A stretch of 64,000 nucleotides of DNA from Streptomyces sp. RB17 (GCF_009604455.1 NZ_WEGL01000001.1:1426001-1490000), one strand, 5' to 3'. Positions 54,698 through 63,766 are shown, counted from the stretch's first letter. Made by a program: numbers and translations. The notes: generated by a model from the sequence alone, not told the origin.

Positions 54698-55708
54698 CTA
54701 GGTCCAGCGGATCGGCAGCGGCAGCGCCGTGAGCAGCCCCGAGACCGCGACGACCGTGCCCAGGGCGATCACCTCGGCGCGCGCGGGCGTGTACGCGGAC
54801 AACGGGTCGGCGGCGCGGCGCAGCCGGATCCGCGCCCACAGGGCGAGCAGCGCGACGGCGGCGACCAGGACGGCCTTGGCCAGCAGGGTGCGTCCGTACG
54901 CCGTCGTCGTCAGCTGGTCCAGGATCGTGGCCGACGGCATGCGGCGCAGTGCACTGCACACGCCGCTCGCCGTGATCGCGGCGAGCAGGACGGCCGCCAC
55001 GCGCGCGTAGAGGCCCAGCAGAGCGGCCCCGGCCGGATCGCCGCGCCACCGCCCGAGCAGCCGCAGGGCGTGCAGCAGACCGCCGGTCCACAGCGCCGCG
55101 CACGCCAGGTGCACCAGCGTCAGACCCGAACCGACCAGCGGGCTCTGCTCGGTCGTGGGGTGGGCGCGCAGCGCCTCCGCCGCCACCACCGCGGCCAGCG
55201 GCCACACCTGGGCCGCCGGGCGCCTCAGGAGCGCGCACAGGGCCGCCAGCAGAAAGGCGTTGACCTCGAGCAGGGCCAGCCGGCCGTCGCGGGAGCCGTA
55301 CAGGCCGCCGACGTCGATCTGGCCGAGGCGGTGCGGGATCAGATCGCCGGCGGACACCACCGAGGCGAGCGCCAGCGCGGCGACGAAACCGGCGGCGTCG
55401 GCCAACAGCGCCCAGCTGCGCGGCCGTTCTGGCGGCACACCGGGCAGGTGCCGGGCGAGCCGGTGCACGAACAGCTCGCCGAGGGGCACGCTCAGGGCGG
55501 CGAACAGCACCGTGCGCAGCAGCCCGATGCCGCCGGCCCCGGGCGCGGCGGCCTCCCCGGTGCCGTGCAGCGCCGCCGACGGCCCGAGCAGGGGGATCAG
55601 GGCGCCCAGCGCGACCAGGAGCAGGAGGGCGACGGTCCGGCCGGTGCCGGACCGCCGGGCGGGGCCCTCGTCGTCGGTCGGCTCGGCGGTCGGTCGTATC
55701 AAGCTCAC
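54698..55708 (-). CDS. CopD family copper-resistance-type membrane protein
   Basis: 336-aa polytopic membrane protein, about eight TM segments, start GTG 55708. The first helix VALLLLVALGALIPLLGPSA is followed by an extracytoplasmic stretch, LLRTVLFAALSVPLGELF, and the CopD-like core HLACAALWTGGLLHALRLLG (conserved His in TM), then TTTAYGRTLLAKAVLVAAV (copper-transporter motif G-R-x-L-L-x-K). In actinobacteria the family is linked to copper import or cytochrome oxidase maturation. No CopC domain is fused. Confidence 0.86.
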   Translation of the reverse strand: MSLIRPTAEPTDDEGPARRSGTGRTVALLLLVALGALIPLLGPSAALHGTGEAAAPGAGGIGLLRTVLFAALSVPLGELFVHRLARHLPGVPPERPRSWALLADAAGFVAALALASVVSAGDLIPHRLGQIDVGGLYGSRDGRLALLEVNAFLLAALCALLRRPAAQVWPLAAVVAAEALRAHPTTEQSPLVGSGLTLVHLACAALWTGGLLHALRLLGRWRGDPAGAALLGLYARVAAVLLAAITASGVCSALRRMPSATILDQLTTTAYGRTLLAKAVLVAAVALLALWARIRLRRAADPLSAYTPARAEVIALGTVVAVSGLLTALPLPIRWT

Positions 55709-55834
55709 CCCGTGATCTTCGCCAGCCGCCGCAGAACCGGGCAAGTCCCGGAAAGCAACTGGCAGTACGGCATTCCGTGCATACATACGTTTCCGGCCGC
55801 CCGTGCGCTCACCTGTTTACGGCCGCCCGCGCAC

Positions 55835-57211
55835 TCACCGCCAGCGGGCGCCGTCCGACCCCCACGGCACCGGAGGCCGTGCCCAGTCGGCGGGGCCGCC
55901 CGCGAAGGACACCGGCGGCAGCGCGTGCCGCAGCCGGCCGAGCGGGCTGTCCGTCTCGGCCAGCCAGGCGTCCGGGCCCTCGTACGGCGCACCCGTGGCC
56001 GCGGTCGGCCGGATCCCGTCGGTCAGCCAGCGCGCGGTCCGGGCCAGCGCCAGCCGCACGAGCCGGCCGCCCCCGTCGTACGACTGCTCGGTCAGCGCCC
56101 GCAGGACGGCGGCCGCCAGGAGATAGCCGGTGCCGTGGTCCAGCGCCTGCGCGGGCAGTGCGCCGGGCTCCTCGGCCGAGCCCTCGGTCGCGGCGATGCC
56201 GGTCGCGACCTGCACCAGGCTGTCGAATCCGCGCCGCCCGCCCCAGGGGCCGTACGCGCCCCAGGCCGAGACCTGCGCCACGACCAGTCCGGGCCGGCGC
56301 GCGCACAGCTCCTGCGGTGAGAGCCCGAACCGGTCGAGGGCGCCCGGCCGGTAGCCGGTGACGACGACGTCGGCGGCGGCCAGCAGCTCCTCGAAGGTGT
56401 CGCGGTCGGCGGTGAGGTCGAGCGTCGCCGACCGCTTCCCGAAGCCCGTGTCGGCGTGCTGGTCGGGGAGTTCGGGCAGCCAGGGGGCGTCCACGCGGAG
56501 CACGTCCGCGCCGAGCAGGGCGAGGGTGCGGGTGGCGACCGGGCCCGCCAGGACCCGGGTCAGGTCCAGCACGCGCAGCCCGGCGGCGGGCAGCAGGGGA
56601 GAGGCGGCGGGATCGAGCGGGGCGAGCACGCGCGCGTGCGGAAAGTCGAGGCGTTCGCGCTCGACCAGCGGGCGTGCGGCCACCTCGGCGGCCTGCTCGG
56701 TGGCCGCCCACTCCTTCGGGGTGCGCAGGGCCACGGCGAGGCCGCCTGCTTCGTACACCGCCTCCTCCACCTCTCCCGCGGAGCGCTCGGCGAGCCGGTC
56801 GGCCAGCGCCTCCGGCGAGGCGTCCGCGGGCAGGCCCAGTGCGCCGAGCAACCGGGCCCGGTGGTGCGGGTAGTTGGCGTGGGTGCGCACCCAGCCGTCG
56901 GCGGTCCGCCAGAACCGCGACAGCGGCGCGAAGACGACCGGTGCCCGCCCGTCGACCAGCAGGTGCCGTTCACTGTGGAAGGCGGCCGCCACGGCGCCGT
57001 CGTCGACCCGCACGCCCGGCACCTCGGCGAGCCCGGCGCGTCGGGCGGCCAGCTCGGCGGCGGCCAGCGCGCAGGAGCCGACACAGGCACGGGCGAGCTC
57101 CCGTACGGGAAGGCGCGCATCGAGCGCGCCCTCCCGCACCACGGTGGTGAGCCGCGCGAGGAGGGTGGGGTCGCCGCCCAGCGCGGACCAGCCGAACTTG
57201 ATAGCAGTCAT
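55835..57211 (-). CDS. CaiB/BaiF (family III) CoA-transferase, with unusual domain order
   Basis: 458-aa CoA-transferase. The typical N-terminal start of the family, AAGLRVLDLTRVLAGPVATR, appears only near residue 207, followed by LLGADVLRVDAPWLPE and AAADVVVTGYRPGALDRFGL. Residues 1-200 look like the C-terminal half of such enzymes (FAPLSRFWRTADGWVRTHAN), so the order appears permuted or fused. The catalytic Asp could not be fixed with certainty. ATG 57211 sits inside a palindrome-rich region; see that entry. Acyl substrate unknown. Confidence 0.86.
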   Translation of the reverse strand: MTAIKFGWSALGGDPTLLARLTTVVREGALDARLPVRELARACVGSCALAAAELAARRAGLAEVPGVRVDDGAVAAAFHSERHLLVDGRAPVVFAPLSRFWRTADGWVRTHANYPHHRARLLGALGLPADASPEALADRLAERSAGEVEEAVYEAGGLAVALRTPKEWAATEQAAEVAARPLVERERLDFPHARVLAPLDPAASPLLPAAGLRVLDLTRVLAGPVATRTLALLGADVLRVDAPWLPELPDQHADTGFGKRSATLDLTADRDTFEELLAAADVVVTGYRPGALDRFGLSPQELCARRPGLVVAQVSAWGAYGPWGGRRGFDSLVQVATGIAATEGSAEEPGALPAQALDHGTGYLLAAAVLRALTEQSYDGGGRLVRLALARTARWLTDGIRPTAATGAPYEGPDAWLAETDSPLGRLRHALPPVSFAGGPADWARPPVPWGSDGARWR

Positions 57212-57242
57212 GACTGCACTATGCAGTATTGACTGAATCAAT
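57204..57242 (-). promoter_or_regulatory. Overlapping palindromes at the CoA-transferase start
   Basis: GCAGTCATGACTGC (57204-57217) is a perfect 14-bp palindrome covering the start codon. ACTGCA-CTA-TGCAGT (57213-57227) overlaps it, and ATTGA-CTGAA-TCAAT (57228-57242) follows. These are likely regulator sites (TetR/GntR-size operators). The gene's promoter should overlap them, implying repression by a factor encoded elsewhere. Confidence 0.55.
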
Positions 57243-57253
57243 ATCTGGAGGGC

Positions 57254-58777
57254 CTACTTGGTCACCGCGGCCAGTGCGTCCGCCGTGCCGAAGCCGTAGA
57301 AGCCGTTGTAGTTCTTCGCCCCCTCGCACACCGCGTCGACCTTGCCGTCGCCGTTGATGTCGTATGGGTCCGTGCACGGCGTGGCATCGGCCTCCGCGTA
57401 CAGCAGCGCCTTGACCAGGGAGGCCGGGGCGTTCGGATGGGTTGACTTGATCAATGCGGCGACACCTGCGACATGCGGCGTCGCCATGGATGTACCGGCC
57501 ATGTAGCCCCACTTGCCGCCCGGCAGCGGGCCCAGGATGAGACCGCTGGTCGCCGGGGGCTCCGGCTTCTGGTAGGCGGTCGAGTCGCCGCCGGGTGCGG
57601 CGATGTCGATCACGCCGAGGCCGTAGTTGGAGAAGGACGACTTCAGGCCCTTCGCGCCGGTCGCCGCGACCGTCACGACGCCCGGCAGCTGCGTCGGTAT
57701 GTCGTAGCAGGTGTGCGGGTCGATCACACGGTCCGACGGGGTGCCGTCGTTCGGGGAGACCGGGTCGGTGATCGAGTCGGACGCGAGGTCGTAGTTCTCG
57801 TTGCCGGCCGCGGCGACGTTGACCGTGCCCTTCTTCTCGGCGTACCGCGAGGCCCTCGTGATGGCGTCGACCAGCGCCTTCTGGTCGGGGTCGGTGGTGC
57901 AGTTGAAGTACCACGGGTCGGTGTAATAGCTGTTGTTGGTCACGTCGACGTGGTGCTCGGCCGCCCACACGAAGCCGCAGACCACGGCCTCGGTGTAGAA
58001 GTACCCGTTCGGGTTGGCGACCTTGATGCCGGCCACCTTGACGCCCGGCGCCACGCCCGTGATGCCGACGCCGTTCCTCGCACCCGCGATCTCACCCGCG
58101 ACGTGCGTGCCGTGCGGGCTCTCCGAAGCGCTCGGCCGCCAGGCGCCGTCCGTCGTGTCGGGCTTGCCGGACACGCAGTTGACGGAGGCCGCCCGGTCGA
58201 AGTTGGGCGCGATGTCCGGGTGGGTGTCGTCCACACCCGTGTCGATGACCGCGACCGTGACGTCCGGGCTGCCCAGCGTCTTCTCGTGCGCCTTGTCCGC
58301 CTTGACGGCCGGCAGGTCCCACTGCAGCGGCTCCAGCGGGTCCTGTCCCGCCGTCGCCTCGGCGCCGGCCTCGGCGACCTGCTCGGCGCCGAGCACCTTC
58401 GGGGTGCCGACGTCGGTGGTGGACTGGGCGGGCAGCGGCGCGTTCCGCGTGGCACCGGCCGAGTCCACCCCGCGTACCGTGCGGATCTCCTTGGCGAAGT
58501 CCGGGTCGGCGGAATGGACGACGATCACGCCGATCTGGTCGTACGCGATCACCACGGAACCGCCGGCCCGGGTGATCGCCTGCTGTACGTGCGCCGAGAT
58601 GCCGTTCCCGGGGCGGACGTTGACGACATAGCTGAGCGCGGTCCCGTCGGCAGTGGCAGCCGGGGTGTTGTCCGCCGCGGACGCGGTGACGTTCGGCAGG
58701 AACGCCAGGGCCGTGGCCAGGGCCATCCCGGCCGGGATCGCGAGGGCGCGGCGCAAGCGCGGCTTGGGCGCTGTCAT
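57254..58777 (-). CDS. Secreted S8 (subtilisin-like) protease with C-terminal calcium loop
   Basis: 507-aa extracellular serine protease precursor. The signal peptide ends near residue 34 (TASAADN). A propeptide with VVNVRPGNGISAHVQQ precedes the mature domain. The triad is Asp179 (VIDTGVDDTHPD), His222 (ESPHGTHVAG) and Ser430 (GTSMATPHVAG). The protein ends with a DINGDGKVD loop (D-x-N-x-D-G, calcium or dockerin-like) and GFYGFGTADALAAV. It is a tandem paralogue of the protease at 58857-60386. The CoA-transferase promoter lies within 45 bp of the stop. Confidence 0.94.
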   Translation of the reverse strand: MTAPKPRLRRALAIPAGMALATALAFLPNVTASAADNTPAATADGTALSYVVNVRPGNGISAHVQQAITRAGGSVVIAYDQIGVIVVHSADPDFAKEIRTVRGVDSAGATRNAPLPAQSTTDVGTPKVLGAEQVAEAGAEATAGQDPLEPLQWDLPAVKADKAHEKTLGSPDVTVAVIDTGVDDTHPDIAPNFDRAASVNCVSGKPDTTDGAWRPSASESPHGTHVAGEIAGARNGVGITGVAPGVKVAGIKVANPNGYFYTEAVVCGFVWAAEHHVDVTNNSYYTDPWYFNCTTDPDQKALVDAITRASRYAEKKGTVNVAAAGNENYDLASDSITDPVSPNDGTPSDRVIDPHTCYDIPTQLPGVVTVAATGAKGLKSSFSNYGLGVIDIAAPGGDSTAYQKPEPPATSGLILGPLPGGKWGYMAGTSMATPHVAGVAALIKSTHPNAPASLVKALLYAEADATPCTDPYDINGDGKVDAVCEGAKNYNGFYGFGTADALAAVTK

Positions 58778-58856
58778 GGGTCAGTTCTCTCCAGTTCGTT
58801 CGCGACTACGAGCGTGCCGTGCGGGAAGTCCACGAGGAGTACGGCGACTTGGCCGG

Positions 58857-60386
58857 CTACTTGACCGCGCGCAGCGCGTCGACGACGCCGTAGCCGTAGA
58901 AGCCGTTGACGCGCTTGCCGCCGACGCAGGTCGCGTCCACGACCCCGTCACCGTTGCCGTCGTAGGGACCGCTCGGGCAGCCCGGGTTGTCCGCCTCGGC
59001 CTTCAGCAGGGCCTGCAGCTGGGCCGGAGTGGCGTTCGGATGGGCCGACTTCAGCAGCGCGGCCACCGCGGCCACGTGCGGGGAGGCCATCGAGGTGCCC
59101 TGGAGGAAGCCGTACTGGTCGTTCGGCAGCGTGGACAGGATGCGGCCGTTCTTCGACGGTGTGTCCGGGATCTGGTACTTGTCGCCGCCCGGCCCCGCCA
59201 CGTCGATCACGCCCTGGCCGTAGCTGGAGTAGTACGACTTGGCGCCCTTCACGCCCACCGCGCTCACGGTCACCACACCGGGCAGCTGGGTCGGCACGTC
59301 GAAGCACTTGTGCGGGTCGACCGTGCGGGTCGTGGCCGTCGAGTCGTCGGGGCTGGAGGCGTCCACGAGCGCGTGCGCGTCCAGGTCGTCGTTGGAGTTG
59401 CCCGCGGCGGCCACATTGAGCGTGCCCTTGCGCTGTGCATACAGCTGGGCTCTATTGACCGCGTCAACAATGGCACGTTGATCCGGATCATCCATGCAGT
59501 TGTACAGCCACGGATCAACGTAGTAGCTGTTGTTGGTGACCTGGATGCCGTGGTCGGCGGCGAACACGAAGGCGCAGACCACGCTCTCCGGGTAGAACAG
59601 CTGTGTCGAGTCCGGCTGGGCCACCGTGATGCTCGCGACCTTCACGCCCGGCGCCACACCGGCCACGCCTATGCCGTTGCGGGCCGCGGCTATCTCACCG
59701 GCCACATGGGTGCCGTGGTAGTGGTCGGCGTCCGCCGGGCGCCACGCGCCGTACGTCGTGTCCGCCTTGCCGCTCACGCAGTTCGCCGACTGGGAGGCCG
59801 AGAAGTTCGGGGCGATGTCCGGGTGGGTGTCGTCCACGCCGGTGTCGATCACACCGACGGTCACGCTCCTGCTGCCCGGGTTGATCCGCGCGGCCCGGTC
59901 GGCGCCGATCGCCCGCAGGTCCCACTGGTCCGCCTCCAGCGGCTCCTCGCCCGGGGCAGCGGCCTGGGAGAGCCTCGCGGCCTCCGTCTTCGACAGGACC
60001 TGCACCGCGCCCTCGTCGGTCGTCCCCGCGGCACTCAGCGGCGCGGTACGCGTGGCGCCCGCCGAGTCCACCCCGCGCACCGCGCGCATCCGCGCGGCGA
60101 AGTCCGCCGTCGCCGAGTGGGCGACGATCACGCCGATCCTGTCGTAACTGGCCACGACGGAGCCGCCGTTGCGGACGATCTCCCGCTGCACGGACTCGAT
60201 CGTGCGGTGATCCGTACGGGTGTTGACCACGTACGCGAGGTTCGGACCGTCGTCCGCAGCCCGCACCGCGCCGGCCGTGGCGGGAGCAGCCGAGGCGGAC
60301 GTCGGCAGGAAGCCGAGCGAGGCGGTCAGCGACAGCACGAGGGGCACGGCGAGCGCGAGCCGGCGTCTGGAACGCAGATGAACCAT
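58857..60386 (-). CDS. Second secreted S8 protease, tandem paralogue
   Basis: 509-aa secreted serine protease with the same layout as its neighbour: signal peptide, propeptide with GVIVAHSATADFAARMRAVR, then Asp181 (VIDTGVDDTHPD), His224 (HYHGTHVAG) and Ser432 (GTSMASPHVA). The C-terminus again has a calcium-type loop (DGNGDGVVD) and GFYGYGVVDALRAV. Sequence identity is clearly high along the whole length, indicating duplication. About 59455-59520 is less GC-rich than the rest. A 79-bp gap separates the two proteases. Upstream is a 261-bp region shared with the DUF485 gene. Confidence 0.94.
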   Translation of the reverse strand: MVHLRSRRRLALAVPLVLSLTASLGFLPTSASAAPATAGAVRAADDGPNLAYVVNTRTDHRTIESVQREIVRNGGSVVASYDRIGVIVAHSATADFAARMRAVRGVDSAGATRTAPLSAAGTTDEGAVQVLSKTEAARLSQAAAPGEEPLEADQWDLRAIGADRAARINPGSRSVTVGVIDTGVDDTHPDIAPNFSASQSANCVSGKADTTYGAWRPADADHYHGTHVAGEIAAARNGIGVAGVAPGVKVASITVAQPDSTQLFYPESVVCAFVFAADHGIQVTNNSYYVDPWLYNCMDDPDQRAIVDAVNRAQLYAQRKGTLNVAAAGNSNDDLDAHALVDASSPDDSTATTRTVDPHKCFDVPTQLPGVVTVSAVGVKGAKSYYSSYGQGVIDVAGPGGDKYQIPDTPSKNGRILSTLPNDQYGFLQGTSMASPHVAAVAALLKSAHPNATPAQLQALLKAEADNPGCPSGPYDGNGDGVVDATCVGGKRVNGFYGYGVVDALRAVK

Positions 60387-60647
60387 GGGATCTCCACTTC
60401 ATCCGGATACGAAAACCGCCCGAGACACAGATGGTGCCCGGGCAGGTGCATGACGCGTGGTGCAGGCAGAAGCTAACCCGACGGCTCACCGATCAGCAAT
60501 GACTTGGCAATGGCTCGACAAGACCGCTTGCGAAACAACTCATAGGACTTGAACCGGTCCTCGCGTGGCGCCGTGGACCTTGGACAGGGAGCGCCAGCAC
60601 GATCGAGCTCCCCGTCCGTCATTGCTTCCGCAACGCGAGGAGACCCC
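60387..60647. promoter_or_regulatory. Divergent region between protease 2 and DUF485-actP
   Basis: 261 bp with at least two promoters expected. GGAC-TTGAACC-GGTCC (60545-60559) is a small inverted repeat near the DUF485 side. No well-formed -10/-35 pair was found. GAGGAG (60637-60642) precedes the DUF485 GTG. No small ORF with a plausible start and ribosome site is seen. Confidence 0.35.
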
Positions 60648-61004
60648 GTGGCCACCGAGACACCGCCCCCCGCCACACCGGGGGCCCCACTTCCCTCCAC
60701 CGAGGAGTTCGCCGAGGTGCAGCAGAGTGCGGAGTTCGGCGAACTGCGCCGCGCCCACCGCTCGTTCGCCTTCCCGCTGGCCGTCGCCTTCACCGCCTGG
60801 TACCTGCTGTACGTGCTGCTCTCCAACTACGCGGGCGGCTTCATGGGCACCAAGGTGGCCGGCAACATCAACGTGGCCCTCGTCCTGGGCCTCGCCCAGT
60901 TCCTCACCACCTTCCTCATCGCCTGGTGGTACGCACGGCACGCCGCCGCGAAGCTCGACCCCAAGGCGGAGGCCATCAAGTCCCGGATGGAGGGCGGCGC
61001 ATGA
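60648..61004 (+). CDS. DUF485 membrane protein of the acetate uptake pair
   Basis: 118 aa, start GTG 60648. Two TM segments (FPLAVAFTAWYLLYVLLSNY and INVALVLGLAQFLTTFLIAW) follow a Pro/Glu-rich N-terminus. DUF485 genes almost always precede actP; here the stop overlaps the actP ATG (ATGA). It is presumed to be a small accessory subunit. The Phe-Ala-Phe-Pro motif (RSFAFPLAV) is typical of the family. Confidence 0.9.
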   Translation: MATETPPPATPGAPLPSTEEFAEVQQSAEFGELRRAHRSFAFPLAVAFTAWYLLYVLLSNYAGGFMGTKVAGNINVALVLGLAQFLTTFLIAWWYARHAAAKLDPKAEAIKSRMEGGA

Positions 61005-62620
61005 GCCCCGCGATCACCCTGGCCGCCGGTGCGGCGAGCGACCACCGGACGCTGATCACCACCCTGTTCGCGGTGTTCGTCGCCGCGACCCTCGTCATCA
61101 CCGTCTGGGCGGGCCGCCAGACCAGGAACGCCGCCGACTTCTACGCCGGCGGACGCCAGTTCACCGGCTTCCAGAACGGCCTCGCCGTCTCCGGCGACTA
61201 CATGTCCGCCGCGTCCTTCCTCGGCATCGCCGGCGCCATCGCCCTGTTCGGCTACGACGGCTTCCTGTACTCCATCGGCTTCCTGGTCGCCTGGCTCGTC
61301 GCCCTGCTCCTGGTCGCCGAACCCCTGCGCAACTCCGGCCGCTACACCATGGGCGACGTGCTGGCCTACCGCATGCGCCAGCGCCCGGTCCGCACGGCCG
61401 CCGGCACCTCCACGATCGTCGTCTCGATCTTCTACCTGCTGGCCCAGATGGCGGGCGCCGGCGTCCTCGTCTCGCTCCTGCTCGGCATCACCAGCGACGG
61501 CGGCAAGATCGGCATCGTCGCCCTGGTCGGCGTCCTGATGATCGTCTACGTCACCATCGGCGGGATGAAGGGCACCACCTGGGTCCAGATGGTCAAGGCG
61601 GTGCTGCTGATCGCCGGCGCCCTGCTGCTGACCTTCCTGGTCTTGCTGAAGTTCCACTTCAACGTCTCCGACCTGCTCGGCAAGGCCGCCGACAACAGCG
61701 GCAAGGGCTCGGCGTTCCTCGAGCCCGGCCTGAAGTACGGCGCCACCGGCACCACCAAGCTGGACTTCATCTCCCTGGGCCTCGCCCTGGTCCTGGGCAC
61801 CGCGGGCCTGCCGCACATCCTGATCCGCTTCTACACGGTCCCGACCGCAAAGGCCGCCCGCAAGTCGGTCATCTGGGCGATCGGCCTGATCGGCGCCTTC
61901 TACCTGATGACCCTCGCCCTCGGGTTCGGCGCCGCCGCGCTGATCAAACCGGACGAGATCATCGCCTCCAACAAGGCGGGCAACACCGCGGCACCCCTCC
62001 TGGCGCTGCATCTGGGCGGCGTCGACTCCGACTGGGGAGCGATCCTGCTCGCCACCATCTCGGCCGTCGCCTTCGCCACGATCCTCGCGGTCGTCGCGGG
62101 CCTCACCCTGGCCTCGTCGTCCTCCTTCGCCCACGACATCTACGCCAACGTCATCAAGAAGGGGCAGGCCACCGAGAAACAGGAGGTCGGCGCGGCCCGC
62201 TGGGCGAGCGTCGGTATCGGCGCGGTCTCGATCGTCCTCGGCGCCCTGGCCCGCGACCTGAACGTGGCCGGTCTGGTCGCGCTCGCCTTCGCGGTCGCCG
62301 CCTCCGCAAACCTGCCGACCATCCTCTACAGCCTGTTCTGGAAGCGGTTCACCACCTCGGGCGCCCTGTGGTCGATCTACGGCGGCCTGGTCACCGCGGT
62401 CGGCCTGGTGCTGTTCTCCCCGGTCGTCTCCGGCAGCCCGGCCTCGATGTTCCCCGACGTCGACTTCCACTGGTTCCCGCTGGAGAACCCCGGCATCATC
62501 TCCATCCCGGTCGGGTTCCTGCTCGGCGTCGTGGGCACCCTGCTGTCCAAGGAGGTCCCGGACGCCGGCAAGTACGCCGAACTGGAGGTGCGGTCCCTGA
62601 CCGGCACCGGGGCACACTGA
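61001..62620 (+). CDS. actP: Cation/acetate symporter ActP
   Basis: 539-aa member of the sodium:solute symporter family with about 13 TM helices. Landmarks are RNAADFYAGGRQFTGFQNGL, AVSGDYMSAASFLGIAGAIA and GTAGLPHILIRFYTVP (the SSS signature G-T-A-G-L-P-H), together with VAFATILAVVAGLTLASSSS. Substrates of close relatives are acetate and other short monocarboxylates. Starts overlapping the DUF485 stop and ends at a long hairpin. It should act with DUF485 to import acetate. Confidence 0.93.
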   Translation: MSPAITLAAGAASDHRTLITTLFAVFVAATLVITVWAGRQTRNAADFYAGGRQFTGFQNGLAVSGDYMSAASFLGIAGAIALFGYDGFLYSIGFLVAWLVALLLVAEPLRNSGRYTMGDVLAYRMRQRPVRTAAGTSTIVVSIFYLLAQMAGAGVLVSLLLGITSDGGKIGIVALVGVLMIVYVTIGGMKGTTWVQMVKAVLLIAGALLLTFLVLLKFHFNVSDLLGKAADNSGKGSAFLEPGLKYGATGTTKLDFISLGLALVLGTAGLPHILIRFYTVPTAKAARKSVIWAIGLIGAFYLMTLALGFGAAALIKPDEIIASNKAGNTAAPLLALHLGGVDSDWGAILLATISAVAFATILAVVAGLTLASSSSFAHDIYANVIKKGQATEKQEVGAARWASVGIGAVSIVLGALARDLNVAGLVALAFAVAASANLPTILYSLFWKRFTTSGALWSIYGGLVTAVGLVLFSPVVSGSPASMFPDVDFHWFPLENPGIISIPVGFLLGVVGTLLSKEVPDAGKYAELEVRSLTGTGAH

Positions 62621-62625
62621 CCTTC

Positions 62626-62682
62626 GTACGACGGCCGCGTCGTGACGGGACTGTAGGGTCCTACGACGCGGCCGTGTCGTAC
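62626..62682 (+). terminator. Long hairpin after actP
   Basis: GTACGACGGCCGCGTCGT (62626-62643) pairs with ACGACGCGGCCGTGTCGTAC (62663-62682) with two unpaired bases and a 19-base loop. It starts five bases after the actP stop codon and should end the DUF485-actP transcript. Confidence 0.75.
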
Positions 62683-62716
62683 CTCGTCGGATCGAGCCGC
62701 TGTGGTTGTCAGTGCT

Positions 62717-62738
62717 GTCACGTAGGCTCGCACGTGAC
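62717..62738 (+). promoter_or_regulatory. Inverted repeat and candidate -10 upstream of moaA
   Basis: GTCACGT-AGGCTCGC-ACGTGAC is a perfect 7-bp inverted repeat. TAGGCT (62723-62728), in its centre, fits a Streptomyces -10 element, with a weak TGTGGT 16 bp upstream. A regulator bound here would cover the promoter. No molybdenum-cofactor riboswitch motif was recognised. Confidence 0.4.
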
Positions 62739-62776
62739 GGAAAACAAGTGCTCCGGGATCGAGGGAGGGGGCCCAC

Positions 62777-63766
62777 GTGCTCATCGACACCTACGGCCGG
62801 GTGGCCACCGACCTGAGGGTCTCGCTCACCGACCGCTGCAATCTGCGCTGCACGTACTGCATGCCCGAGGAGGGCCTGCAGTGGCTGGCCAAGCCCGACC
62901 TGCTCACCGACGACGAGATCGTCCGCCTCGTCGACATCGCCGTGCGGCTGCTCGGCATCGAGGAGGTCCGCTTCACCGGCGGTGAGCCGCTGCTGCGCCC
63001 CGGCCTGGTCGGCATCGTCGAGCGCGTGGCGGCCCTCGCCCCCCGCCCCCAGATGTCCCTCACCACCAACGGCATCGGCCTCAAGCGCACCGCGACCGCC
63101 CTGAAGGCCGCCGGCCTGGACCGGGTCAACGTCTCCCTGGACACCCTCCGCCCGGAAGTCTTCAAGGCGCTGACCCGCCGCGACCGCCACAAGGACGTCC
63201 TCGAAGGTCTTGAGGCCGCCCGCGAGGCCGGCCTGACCCCCGTCAAGGTCAACACGGTCCTGATGCCGGGCCTGAACGACGACGAGGCCCCCGACCTGCT
63301 GGCCTGGGCCGTGGAGCACGCCTACGAACTGCGCTTCATCGAGCAGATGCCGCTGGACGCCCAGCACGGCTGGAAGCGCGAGGGCATGGTCACCGCCGGG
63401 GACATCCTGGCCTCCCTGCGCACCCGCTTCGACCTCACCCCCGAGGGCGCCGACGAGCGCGGCTCGGCCCCGGCGGAACGCTGGCTGGTGAACGGCGGCC
63501 CGCACCGGGTCGGCGTCATCGCCTCGGTCACCCGCCCCTTCTGCGCGGCCTGCGACCGCACCCGCCTCACGGCCGACGGCCAGATACGCACGTGTCTCTT
63601 CGCGACGGAGGAGACGGACCTGCGCGCAGCCCTGCGCTCCGACGCCCCGGACGAGGAGATCGCCCGCATCTGGAAGCTGGCGATGTGGGGGAAGAAGGCC
63701 GGGGCAGGACTGGACGACCCGTCGTTCGTCCAGCCGGACCGGCCGATGTCGGCGATCGGCGGCTAG
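62777..63766 (+). CDS. moaA: GTP 3',8-cyclase MoaA
   Basis: Radical SAM enzyme of 329 aa that starts molybdenum-cofactor synthesis. The first 4Fe-4S cluster is bound by Cys21, Cys25 and Cys28 (DRCNLRCTYCMP). VRFTGGEPLLRPG is the SAM-binding GGE region. The second cluster, which binds GTP, uses Cys256, Cys259 and Cys273 (FCAACDRTRL and RTCLF). The protein ends in the required Gly-Gly (SAIGG). Starts at GTG 62777 and its stop overlaps that of the convergent small gene by four bases. Other moa genes are not in the window. Confidence 0.96.
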   Translation: MLIDTYGRVATDLRVSLTDRCNLRCTYCMPEEGLQWLAKPDLLTDDEIVRLVDIAVRLLGIEEVRFTGGEPLLRPGLVGIVERVAALAPRPQMSLTTNGIGLKRTATALKAAGLDRVNVSLDTLRPEVFKALTRRDRHKDVLEGLEAAREAGLTPVKVNTVLMPGLNDDEAPDLLAWAVEHAYELRFIEQMPLDAQHGWKREGMVTAGDILASLRTRFDLTPEGADERGSAPAERWLVNGGPHRVGVIASVTRPFCAACDRTRLTADGQIRTCLFATEETDLRAALRSDAPDEEIARIWKLAMWGKKAGAGLDDPSFVQPDRPMSAIGG

